Below are positions 1 through 5,534 of a DNA stretch of 12,840 bases, piece by piece. The notes beneath the pieces were generated by a model that was given only the letters and a program-made list of their open reading frames with translations, did not search any database and was not told the DNA's origin. A program made the position numbers and the translations under genes. Source of the DNA: Thermoprotei archaeon (lineage in GTDB: Archaea > Thermoproteota > Thermoprotei_A > Sulfolobales > WANQ01). The stretch covers positions 1 through 12,840 of the forward strand of contig JALWGO010000121.1 of assembly GCA_027038805.1 (NCBI GenBank), in the 5' to 3' direction. Position 1 is the first letter of the stretch. Every line of letters starts with the position of its first letter.

Positions 1-364
1 GATTGGATTCTGCCACCTGTTTTATGCACCAATAATATTCTTCTTGGCTCTGCCCCCTCCAGGCATAGACGTGGGCTCCCTCCTCTACTAATGCTGCTGC
101 TACCTCGTCTTGAGTTGAGAGGGGATTACTTGCTGCTAGATATACCTCAGCGCCGCCAGCTAGTAGGGTTCGGATGAGCACACCCGTCTCCTTGGTTACG
201 TGGAGTACTGCTCCTATACGGAGGCCTTCCAATGACTTCTCCTTGGAGAACCGCTCGCGTATTAGTAGTAGGACTGGCATGTGTTTTTCAGCCCATTCTA
301 GTTGAAGCCTCCCCCTGGGGGCTAATCCTAGATCCTTTACCTTATAGTCCAACTTGTATTCCAC
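1..364 (-). CDS. ahcY: Adenosylhomocysteinase (S-adenosylhomocysteine hydrolase), N-terminal part
   Basis: The cytosolic enzyme splits S-adenosylhomocysteine into adenosine and homocysteine, removing the inhibitory product of SAM-dependent methyltransferases. I translated the minus strand by hand: about 121 codons are present and the gene runs off the left edge. Family landmarks visible are LHVTKETGVLIRTL (the substrate-binding H-x-T block), the stretch AASNPLSTQDEVAAAL, and HVYAWRGQSQEEYYW, all in the order expected for this family's N-terminal half. The start is GTG at 364, because an in-frame TAG lies directly upstream (367-365). A TATA-like box at 413-421 on this strand would give a leader of about 26 nt. 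The gene is divergent from the winged-helix gene at 491. Because four SAM-dependent methyltransferase-like genes lie within 4 kb, SAH removal is a sensible neighbour, but that link is inference. Confidence 0.93.
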   Translation of the reverse strand, partial: MEYKLDYKVKDLGLAPRGRLQLEWAEKHMPVLLLIRERFSKEKSLEGLRIGAVLHVTKETGVLIRTLLAGGAEVYLAASNPLSTQDEVAAALVEEGAHVYAWRGQSQEEYYWCIKQVAESN

Positions 365-412
365 CTACAATACATTACGTGTTTTTCTTACCCTTGTAAT
401 AGTTCCAGCCAG

Positions 413-424
413 CATATATGTTTT
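413..424 (-). promoter_or_regulatory. Putative TATA box for the adenosylhomocysteinase gene
   Basis: On the minus strand this reads AAAACATATATG, an archaeal box-A-like sequence preceded by purines that could be a BRE. It lies about 50 nt upstream of the GTG at 364, so transcription would begin near 390. It is assigned by spacing and sequence only. Confidence 0.4.
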
Positions 425-454
425 ACATTACCCGTAAGGGGCTTGTATAACGTA

Positions 455-462
455 TTTTTAAG
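455..462 (+). promoter_or_regulatory. Putative TATA box for the winged-helix gene
   Basis: The sequence TTTTTAAG lies about 32 nt upstream of the GTG at 491. The usual TATA-to-start distance places transcription initiation at about 484-491, which would make the mRNA essentially leaderless. The strong purine tract GGAGGAGGT at 466-474 is too far (16 nt) from the GTG to be a good ribosome binding site, and TAG at 482-484 blocks any start closer to it. Confidence 0.4.
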
Positions 463-490
463 CCTGGAGGAGGTATTAGGTTAGAGAAAA

Positions 491-1063
491 GTGGTGGCAA
501 TAGTGAATGATACTATAGAGTACACGGGGTTGGAGAAGAGTCTTAGAGGGTTCTTGAAGTCGAAGCCCTGGCTCCTCCCATTCCTAGTATATGTTTCACG
601 AAACCCCATGGGGACTATTAGCGATGTATCCCGTATACTTGGTGTGAAGTCTAGTATTGTGAGGCGTGCATTATGGTGGCTTTCTAAGATAGGCATAGTG
701 AGTGTTTCTAGAGAGGGTGATAAGAGATACTATCGTGTAGCTGAAGACGCTATAAATCTACTCGACGAAATAACAAGGAATACACGCTACTATAATAGGA
801 ACTATGTGTTAAAGATAAATGGGGAATACATTGTTGTGAGGGTGAGGAGAAACCGCGTAATCCCCTACACTATACCAGCCAGCATAGTTGATACCGTTGA
901 GAGGGTTCTAAGAAATGCTCCTAACCAGGAGTTTACTCTCAACGACCTAGTCTTCTCAACCAATATTTCTCCTAGACTACTGGTTTTAGCGCTGAGGATT
1001 TTGAAAATACTAGATAGGGTAGAGAAGAGTAAAGCAGGCTACCTGTTAAAAACTAGAAGATAG
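491..1063 (+). CDS. Unrecognised protein with two winged-helix domains, possible regulator
   Basis: I do not recognise a named family. The 190-aa protein appears to hold two winged-helix units. The first (about residues 27-80) has the pattern SDVSRILGVKSSIVRRALWW, then a wing ending GDKRYYRVAEDA. The second (about residues 130-188) contains FTLNDLVFSTNISPRLLVLAL followed by a basic tail, KTRR. Between them is a short basic beta-rich stretch (VRVRRNRVIPY). There are no cysteines and no membrane or signal segments. The start is GTG at 491, with GTG at 494 as the alternative; TAG at 482-484 excludes anything further upstream. It is divergent from adenosylhomocysteinase with a 126-nt shared spacer, so control of that gene or of itself is possible, but nothing here proves DNA binding. 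Confidence 0.75.
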   Translation: MVAIVNDTIEYTGLEKSLRGFLKSKPWLLPFLVYVSRNPMGTISDVSRILGVKSSIVRRALWWLSKIGIVSVSREGDKRYYRVAEDAINLLDEITRNTRYYNRNYVLKINGEYIVVRVRRNRVIPYTIPASIVDTVERVLRNAPNQEFTLNDLVFSTNISPRLLVLALRILKILDRVEKSKAGYLLKTRR

Positions 1064-1143
1064 TCAGCATCGCAGGGCCTCCCCATAACCCCAAGCCTAT
1101 AGGGAGACTCGGGGAGTCGGGGTCGGAGGTTGTCATCATATCC
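1058..1143 (-). ncRNA. Candidate small structured RNA with C/D-like boxes
   Basis: A GC-rich island in AT-rich DNA. On the minus strand it opens with ATGATGA (1139-1133), a match to the archaeal C box RUGAUGA, and closes with CTGA (1067-1064), a D box. The flanks GGAT (1143-1140) and ATCT (1061-1058) can pair. Between the boxes are nested complementary blocks: CCTCC 1078-1082 with GGAGG 1125-1129, CCCC 1089-1092 with GGGG 1119-1122, and GACTC 1106-1110 with GAGTC 1114-1118. A TATA-like box at 1165-1172 on the same strand predicts initiation at about 1142. Against a classical C/D sRNA: I find no clear D' and C' boxes, and the interior is unusually self-complementary. The element slightly overlaps the 3' end of the convergent winged-helix gene. 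It could instead be an unrelated hairpin. Confidence 0.3.
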
Positions 1144-1164
1144 GAGTTTAACAATATGTTAATA

Positions 1165-1172
1165 CTTATTAA
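1165..1172 (-). promoter_or_regulatory. Putative TATA box for the candidate small RNA
   Basis: The minus strand reads TTAATAAG, centred about 26 nt upstream of the GGATATGATGA that begins the candidate RNA. It lies downstream of tRNA-Val on the same strand, so the RNA could be transcribed independently or by readthrough. The surrounding DNA is AT-rich, so chance matches are easy. Confidence 0.25.
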
Positions 1173-1209
1173 TTAGGCTTTAACTCGTAGAGAACTTTGA
1201 TTCATTGTT

Positions 1210-1287
1210 TGGTGGGCCCGCGGGGACTTGAACCCCGGACCTCCGCCTCGTAAGGGCGGCGTCCTAACCAGGCTAGACGACGGGCCC
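1210..1287 (-). tRNA. tRNA-Val (anticodon UAC), 3' CCA encoded
   Basis: The complete cloverleaf is readable on the minus strand. The acceptor stem is GGGCCCG/CGGGCCC (1287-1281 with 1220-1214), the D stem GTCT/GGAC, the anticodon stem CCGCC/GGCGG with loop CTTACGA (anticodon TAC, valine), the T stem CGGGG/CCCCG with loop TTCAAGT, the discriminator A (1213), and an encoded CCA (1212-1210). There is no intron. It carries G15 (with C48 as Levitt partner) and C56, the target bases of the archaeosine transglycosylase and of Trm56, both encoded in this window. It lies 40 nt downstream of the SPOUT-like gene on the same strand. TTAATATC at 1330-1323, overlapping that gene's stop codon, could be its own TATA box. 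Confidence 0.97.
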
Positions 1288-1327
1288 TAGCTCTCTCCGG
1301 CTATTGTTGTAGATGGGTGGGGGGATA

Positions 1328-1780
1328 TTAATTCTTCGCGGATAATTCTTTTTCGAGGATATATAATATTATTGCTGTACTAGCAACTGGTCCTAGGTCT
1401 CCCCCGATTGGCGGTTTCACGGGGTTGCCTAGAAAGGCTTCTTTTTTCGCGAGCCCCGTATCGGTTCCCCCTACGACTATCATTAATGGTTCTTCTAGCT
1501 TTATTTTCGAGGGGTTGAAGGGTTCACCGTATTGGTGTGATATCGTAATAATTGTTGATGGCTTAAAGAGTTCTATTGCATCGTTTATATCCGGTAAAAC
1601 TATTACGGCTTTACCCTTCTTGTAAGCTGTTTTATAGAGTTCTGGTATACCTATTTGTGCTGCAGCTGCTGATGGCTTTGTTACTACGAAGACATAGTCT
1701 TCTAGGCCGAAAGCTATCTTCGCCATATCGTTTAGTCTTTGAACGCTTGCTATATCGTGTAGGACTAGTATTTTCTTCAT
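1328..1780 (-). CDS. Uncharacterised archaeal SPOUT-like protein (probable COG4080/DUF2122 family)
   Basis: A 150-aa soluble protein. The repeated alpha/beta pattern and the Gly-rich C-terminal half resemble the knotted cofactor site of SPOUT RNA methyltransferases: MIVVGGTDTGLAKKEAFLG at about residues 100-118, then GGDLGPVASTAIILYILE at about 126-143. From memory it matches a conserved archaeal family described both as SpoU-like methylase and, less convincingly, as 'RecB-family nuclease'; I see no nuclease motif. The expected role is 2'-O-methylation or a similar modification of an unknown RNA, with SAM as cofactor (inference). The start ATG overlaps the stop of the upstream C5-methyltransferase (TTATGA, 4-nt overlap), so it is translationally coupled as the last gene of the mbf1 run. 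The alternative is a catalytically inactive RNA-binding SPOUT fold. Confidence 0.7.
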   Translation of the reverse strand: MKKILVLHDIASVQRLNDMAKIAFGLEDYVFVVTKPSAAAAQIGIPELYKTAYKKGKAVIVLPDINDAIELFKPSTIITISHQYGEPFNPSKIKLEEPLMIVVGGTDTGLAKKEAFLGNPVKPPIGGDLGPVASTAIILYILEKELSAKN

Positions 1781-2763
1781 AACTCTTCCCTTAGCTTTCT
1801 GAGAACGTCCTCAGCTATAGCTTTTGCTAACGGGACTGGAACCGATTCACCAACCTGGTTGTACTGTTCTTCTCTACCCCCTAGGAATACGTGGTCATCT
1901 GGGTAGCCCATGAGCCTAGCCTGTTCTCTCACGGTCAAGAACCTGTTCTCAAAGGGGTGTATGAAGCGCGAGGAGCCTAGAACGGTGGGGGCGTGACGGT
2001 TGGGGTCTAGTCTTATTAGGTTAGGTAGTTTTCTTCGAGCCCCCTTATAGTATATTAGTGGCTGACCCCATCGAAGTCTTGCTATTCGTTTAAGCTTGCG
2101 GTAGGGGACGTTGTAGAGGTTATGGTTGGGTGGGTAATCTGAGCCGGGAGGCGGTAGGTCTCTTAGAGCATCCATAACTGTTGGAGGCTTCTTACACTTC
2201 TTCTCGGGCTTTAATTTCACGTTAGAGACAAATACTCTGAGCCTATGGGATGGGGTACAGTAATCCTCTGCTCTCAATAGGTTAAAGTATACTTGCTTGT
2301 ATCCTATTCTAGCAAACTCTCTACGAATAGCGTTCATTATGGGTTTTTCAAGTAGGCTTGGAACGTTTTCCATTACGAATATTCTTGGTTTAAGTTCACC
2401 AACGATTCTTATGTAGTGTAGAACGAGTCTACCTATAGGGTCAACGTATAATCTATCTAGGGGGTTCTTCTTCCTACGCGGATTAGCTGCGGTAAAGGGT
2501 TCGCAGGGAGGGCTTCCTATAATAACGTCTATATCACTTGCTTCTAAGCCTAGTTGTCCTAGAATTAGTTCTATATCTCTACCAGTTATGTTCTTTACAT
2601 CTTCTGCTAATACTATGGCTTCCGGGAAATTATACTTATAGGATCTCGCTGGTGCTTTATCATTGTCTACTCCGAGAACTATTCGGAACCCCGCTTGCTT
2701 GAATCCCAGACCGAAGCCGCCGGCACCACAGAATAGGTCAATTATTCGGGGAGCGTAGTTCAC
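1777..2763 (-). CDS. C5-cytosine methyltransferase without a restriction partner (DNA or RNA target unresolved)
   Basis: A 328-aa SAM-dependent cytosine-C5 methyltransferase. Motif I is DLFCGAGGFGLGF (residues 9-21), motif IV GSPPCEPFT with catalytic Cys87, motif VI ENV (132-134), and the motif VIII equivalent HRLRVFV (173-179). A target-recognition region of only about 70 residues follows, then RLDPNRHAPTVLGSS (251-265), LTVREQARLMGYPDD (motif IX-X region) and QVGESVPVPLAKAIAEDV (motif X). Motif IV has Glu where most family members have Gln. PPCxPFT and RLRxF also occur in Dnmt2 (a tRNA methyltransferase), but the Dnmt2 CFT signature is absent. There is no endonuclease nearby. The start is GTG at 2763, just before motif I, and overlaps the end of tfe by 26 nt. 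The setting among transcription and tRNA genes suggests a housekeeping or RNA-related role, which is inference. Confidence 0.88.
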   Translation of the reverse strand: MNYAPRIIDLFCGAGGFGLGFKQAGFRIVLGVDNDKAPARSYKYNFPEAIVLAEDVKNITGRDIELILGQLGLEASDIDVIIGSPPCEPFTAANPRRKKNPLDRLYVDPIGRLVLHYIRIVGELKPRIFVMENVPSLLEKPIMNAIRREFARIGYKQVYFNLLRAEDYCTPSHRLRVFVSNVKLKPEKKCKKPPTVMDALRDLPPPGSDYPPNHNLYNVPYRKLKRIARLRWGQPLIYYKGARRKLPNLIRLDPNRHAPTVLGSSRFIHPFENRFLTVREQARLMGYPDDHVFLGGREEQYNQVGESVPVPLAKAIAEDVLRKLREEL

Positions 2764-3262
2764 GTCTTAGTTCCTCTTCTAGGATCCTTATCCTCTCTAG
2801 TAGGATCTTCTTTGTTTTCTCGTTATCTATGTAGATTAACTCTGCTCCACAGCGAGGGCATATGAAGCCGTTCTCGAAGGCTTCGTCGAAAGTATATCGT
2901 GTACCGTCGACTGGACAGTAGTAGAATGAGTTTTCGCTCTCATAGTTTAGTCTCTCTTTTAGCTTCTTCAATATCTCTTTCTTCCTTAACAATAATATGC
3001 CGTTTATATCGTCTATGTTTATTCGCCAATAATATATGAACCAGCCAGTCTCCTTGCTCCTCACACGCCTATAAGATAGTAACCCGTACTCCGATAAAGC
3101 GTAGAGAGCTTTCCTTACTTCATTAACCTTTAACCCCAATGCCTCGGATATTTGGCTATCACTAGCTTCTTCACCTAATTCTACAAGGTATTCAAACACT
3201 TTTCTCGCATAGGGGCCCATAACCGTTTCTATGAAGTCTAAGAGCTCCTCTAATGACGACAT
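2738..3262 (-). CDS. tfe: Transcription initiation factor E, alpha subunit (TFE)
   Basis: The archaeal counterpart of TFIIE-alpha, which helps RNA polymerase melt promoters after TBP and TFB have bound. At 174 aa it has the usual length. Residues 1-95 form the winged-helix domain (GPYARKVFEYLVELGEEASD, then SQISEALGLKVNEVRKALYA and GWFIYYWRINID). A short helical linker and a zinc ribbon follow at about 114-140, and a charged coiled helix ends the protein (KKILLERIRILEEELRREL). The ribbon reads CPVD...CPRC: Cys116, Cys135 and Cys138 are present, but Asp119 sits where the second Cys is expected. The ATG at 3262 overlaps the end of trm56 by 13 nt, and its own end overlaps the methyltransferase start by 26 nt, so the three are probably cotranslated. 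Confidence 0.93.
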   Translation of the reverse strand: MSSLEELLDFIETVMGPYARKVFEYLVELGEEASDSQISEALGLKVNEVRKALYALSEYGLLSYRRVRSKETGWFIYYWRINIDDINGILLLRKKEILKKLKERLNYESENSFYYCPVDGTRYTFDEAFENGFICPRCGAELIYIDNEKTKKILLERIRILEEELRRELRSPNN

Positions 3263-3825
3263 CTTATCACCTTCTTTCCATTGTATTCTGGTATTATTCT
3301 TAAGCGAGCACCCGAGTATTCTAAGTATAGCTCACTTCCACTAAAAAGCTTATCCAAGAATATAGCTAGAGCTGCAACTTCTGAATGAGGCTGATAGCCT
3401 ATTGCCACATTATAGTGTGCTAAATCATATATTATTCTAGGCACTTTTTCAGCCCCCACTATAACTAGTTTGTCTCTATTAGATCTCTTGATCTCATCTA
3501 TTATGAAGTCGACATGGACTCCATACATAGTTAGATGTATTACTTCTCCGCCATTCTTCTTCCACTTATTAATATACTCTACAGGGTTTATCCCCATCTC
3601 GAAATAACTAATACCCCGCCCCCACGATTTTTCAATCTTTAGTAAAGATTCTTTTAACCCCTCGTCTACGACATCTGCTAGTATAAAACCATTGGCCCCA
3701 AAAGCTCGTGCTACTAGTGCAACATGCGTTGTTATACGTTTATCACGTCCGGGTCTATGACCTAGTCTCAGTACGTAGACTCTATTCCACGGTCTTTGAA
3801 CTTGTTCTTGAAGAGTGTGTTCCAT
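3250..3825 (-). CDS. trm56: tRNA (cytidine-56-2'-O)-methyltransferase aTrm56
   Basis: A SAM-dependent SPOUT-class enzyme that methylates the 2'-OH of C56 in the T loop of archaeal tRNAs, stabilising the elbow where the D and T loops meet. It has 191 residues. Diagnostic blocks are VYVLRLGHRPGRDKRITTHV (16-35), VIHLTMYGVHV (95-105), VIVGAEKVPRIIYDLAHYNV (121-140) and AIGYQPHSEVAALAIFLDKL (141-160), the last forming the knotted cofactor site. The tRNA-Val in this window has the C56 substrate base. ATG at 3825 is the only standard start upstream of the conserved region. It lies inside hflX, giving an unusually long 58-nt out-of-frame overlap with the hflX 3' end. The 3' end overlaps tfe by 13 nt. 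Confidence 0.95.
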   Translation of the reverse strand: MEHTLQEQVQRPWNRVYVLRLGHRPGRDKRITTHVALVARAFGANGFILADVVDEGLKESLLKIEKSWGRGISYFEMGINPVEYINKWKKNGGEVIHLTMYGVHVDFIIDEIKRSNRDKLVIVGAEKVPRIIYDLAHYNVAIGYQPHSEVAALAIFLDKLFSGSELYLEYSGARLRIIPEYNGKKVIRCRH

Positions 3826-4886
3826 AAGGATTCCCTCAAAGATTCTAACCCCATACCCTTAAGGGCTGAAACCGGTACAACATCTGTGATGGGAGAATAA
3901 TATAGCGTTGCATAGTTTTTGACTAATTCTCTTTTCCTCTGAACATCGCTTGGAGGAATGAGGTCTATTTTATTTAATGCTATAATTATTGGGACTCCGC
4001 TGAGACCTATTTTCTTCAGTGTTGTAACACTGGTTTCCACCTTCTCTATTAGGTCTGAATCGGGATCCGATGAATCAACTACTAATAAGACTAGATCTGA
4101 GAATAATACTTCAGCTAACGTGGCGTGGAAAGCCTCTATTATTTCTACTGGGACGCTTCGAATGAAGCCTACGGTATCAGTAAATAATATATCATTACTC
4201 TTTATTGTTGCTCTCTTTGTCTTGGGGTGAAGTGTTGTGAAGGCTTCAGGGCCCGTAGGTTTTCTTTCCTTTGTTAACGTGTTAAATAGTGTTGTCTTCC
4301 CAGCGGATGTGTATCCTGTGATAGCTACGTGGGTAAAGCCTTGTTCTCTTCTATTCTTTATTCTATTGATTCGCCGTAACTTTAATTTATTTAATTTCTT
4401 ACGTATTGATGCTTCTCTTGACCGAAGCATTCTATAGTAGGCGTCAATAGCATATTGTCCGGGTCCTAGGAATCCTGGTAGCTCTGTTATCTTTGCTTGT
4501 CTAATGTATTCTCTTATTAGTGGTAGTTCGTGCTTGATCTTTGCTAGCTCTATTTGTAGTTTTGCCTCCATGGATCCGGCATGTATGTTGAATATTTCTA
4601 GTATTAGTCTAGTTCTATCCCAGATCTCTACACGTAACTCTTTCATTAAGTTTATCATTTGATGGGGTTTTACTAGATCATATATTATTAAGCGGTTTAT
4701 ACCGTCGTTTTTAATTATGCTTCTTATTTTATTAGAAGTGTAAAGTGATAAATAGTACCTAGGGTTGGGCTTTCTTATATAAACGGTCTCTGCTACTTCT
4801 AATCCAACTGTTTTTACAAGCATATATGCTTCTTCTAGGTAATCCATACTGTTCTTTGGAACCACCAATACTATTCTATTACTCAT
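3768..4886 (-). CDS. hflX: HflX-family ribosome-associated GTPase
   Basis: A cytosolic GTPase; bacterial HflX splits stalled or stress-inactivated ribosomes, and an archaeal (Sulfolobus) HflX structure is known. The protein has 372 residues. The N-terminal HflX domain carries DRTRLILEIFNIHAGSMEAK (90-109) and a basic helical linker around FLGPGQYAIDAYYR (139-152). The G domain follows: G1 GYTSAGKT (191-198), switch I around GPEAFTTLHPKTKRATI, G3 DTVGF (237-241), G4 NKID (305-308) and G5 SALKG (340-344). The linker has GPGQYAID where bacterial HflX has GPGET/Q-type sequence. It is shorter than most bacterial forms, with almost nothing after the G domain. The ATG at 4886 follows the mbf1 stop by 4 nt, so it is probably cotranslated with mbf1. 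Confidence 0.94.
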   Translation of the reverse strand: MSNRIVLVVPKNSMDYLEEAYMLVKTVGLEVAETVYIRKPNPRYYLSLYTSNKIRSIIKNDGINRLIIYDLVKPHQMINLMKELRVEIWDRTRLILEIFNIHAGSMEAKLQIELAKIKHELPLIREYIRQAKITELPGFLGPGQYAIDAYYRMLRSREASIRKKLNKLKLRRINRIKNRREQGFTHVAITGYTSAGKTTLFNTLTKERKPTGPEAFTTLHPKTKRATIKSNDILFTDTVGFIRSVPVEIIEAFHATLAEVLFSDLVLLVVDSSDPDSDLIEKVETSVTTLKKIGLSGVPIIIALNKIDLIPPSDVQRKRELVKNYATLYYSPITDVVPVSALKGMGLESLRESLWNTLFKNKFKDRGIESTY

Positions 4887-4890
4887 ATTA

Positions 4891-5454
4891 TCATGTACCC
4901 TTCTTTCTAACTCTTATATTCGCTATATCACCAAGTGTTAACTCCGTATCTACTCGCCCAGTATATTTAGATAACTCCTCTACATCTTCAACTACTGGTT
5001 GAAGAAGCTTTATTTTCAATACCTTCTCTAACCTCATGGCCATGTCAATAGTAGGCATTAACCGTCCATCCTCTATTCTTTTTATAACCGATTCCGGCTC
5101 TCCAACCTTCTCAGCCAATATCCGTGTCGTCCACCCTAACCTCTGGCGCGCAGATCTAATCCTTGATGCATAGTCTGGAACTACTTCATAAGACTCTAAC
5201 ATACGTTTGCTTATACCTCTTCTCCTCAAAGCCGGTTTTACTGGTTTTTTAACCGAATAATTCCTTGCTGGAGCCCCTTTTCTAGCTACCGACATACGTG
5301 GATTCGTGTACTCGTTCTTTTTCTTACTTTTAATTCTCGCCGCACATCTAGGGCAAACTAGAAGAGTTGCCCCTTCCAATACTATGCGCACAGCATCTCG
5401 TCTTCTTATAGGTGTCCCACATAGCTCGCAATATACTATATCACTAGAGCTCAT
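4891..5454 (-). CDS. mbf1: Multiprotein bridging factor 1 homologue (MBF1)
   Basis: The archaeal MBF1 has an N-terminal zinc ribbon with Cys9-x2-Cys12 (CELC) and Cys34-x2-Cys37 (CPRC), a basic flexible linker (about residues 40-92, Lys/Arg-rich), and a cro/C1-type helix-turn-helix (about 96-150: DYASRIRSARQRLGWTTRIL, then AEKVGEPESVIKRIEDGRL). In eukaryotes MBF1 bridges TBP and activators; in archaea it has been linked to the small ribosomal subunit, so a translational role fits its hflX neighbour (established for the family, not shown here). At 187 aa it is normal length. It is the first gene of the six-gene minus-strand run and is divergent from PAN. GGGTG lies 7 nt upstream of the ATG as a plausible ribosome binding site. 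Confidence 0.94.
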   Translation of the reverse strand: MSSSDIVYCELCGTPIRRRDAVRIVLEGATLLVCPRCAARIKSKKKNEYTNPRMSVARKGAPARNYSVKKPVKPALRRRGISKRMLESYEVVPDYASRIRSARQRLGWTTRILAEKVGEPESVIKRIEDGRLMPTIDMAMRLEKVLKIKLLQPVVEDVEELSKYTGRVDTELTLGDIANIRVRKKGT

Positions 5455-5470
5455 TTAATGCACCCAACTA

Positions 5471-5478
5471 TTTATTAG
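5471..5478 (+). promoter_or_regulatory. Putative TATA box for the PAN operon
   Basis: TTTATTAG lies in the divergent mbf1/PAN spacer. With the usual spacing transcription would begin near 5500, which is downstream of the possible GTG start at 5496 but upstream of the ATG at 5535. A second candidate, TTATTTAG at 5489-5496, would begin even later. Either way the position favours translation from 5535. Confidence 0.4.
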
Positions 5479-5486
5479 CTGAAAAC

Positions 5487-5495
5487 CATTATTTA
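5487..5495 (-). promoter_or_regulatory. Putative TATA box for the mbf1 operon
   Basis: The minus strand reads CTAAATAAT at 5496-5488 in the divergent spacer, about 35-40 nt upstream of the mbf1 ATG at 5454. The predicted leader is about 10 nt. It overlaps one of the candidate boxes for the PAN operon, so the two promoters may compete. Confidence 0.35.
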
Positions 5496-5534
5496 GTGTT
5501 ACCGTGGGAAACCTATCTGTACAGGGGCTATTAT

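Noticed and set aside
1078..1129. Bacterial-type rho-independent terminator for the winged-helix gene
   Set aside because: The stems are not followed by a T-run on either strand, and archaeal termination does not rely on hairpins. A structured RNA explains it better, though weakly.
1425..1782. Plus-strand reading frames antisense to the SPOUT-like gene
   Set aside because: They lie wholly opposite a well-supported gene, show no recognisable domain and have no promoter or ribosome binding site. They are frame shadows.
1777..3262. Restriction-modification system around the C5-methyltransferase
   Set aside because: Both neighbours are housekeeping genes with overlapping ends (tfe and a SPOUT-like protein), and no endonuclease, Vsr or specificity gene is present.
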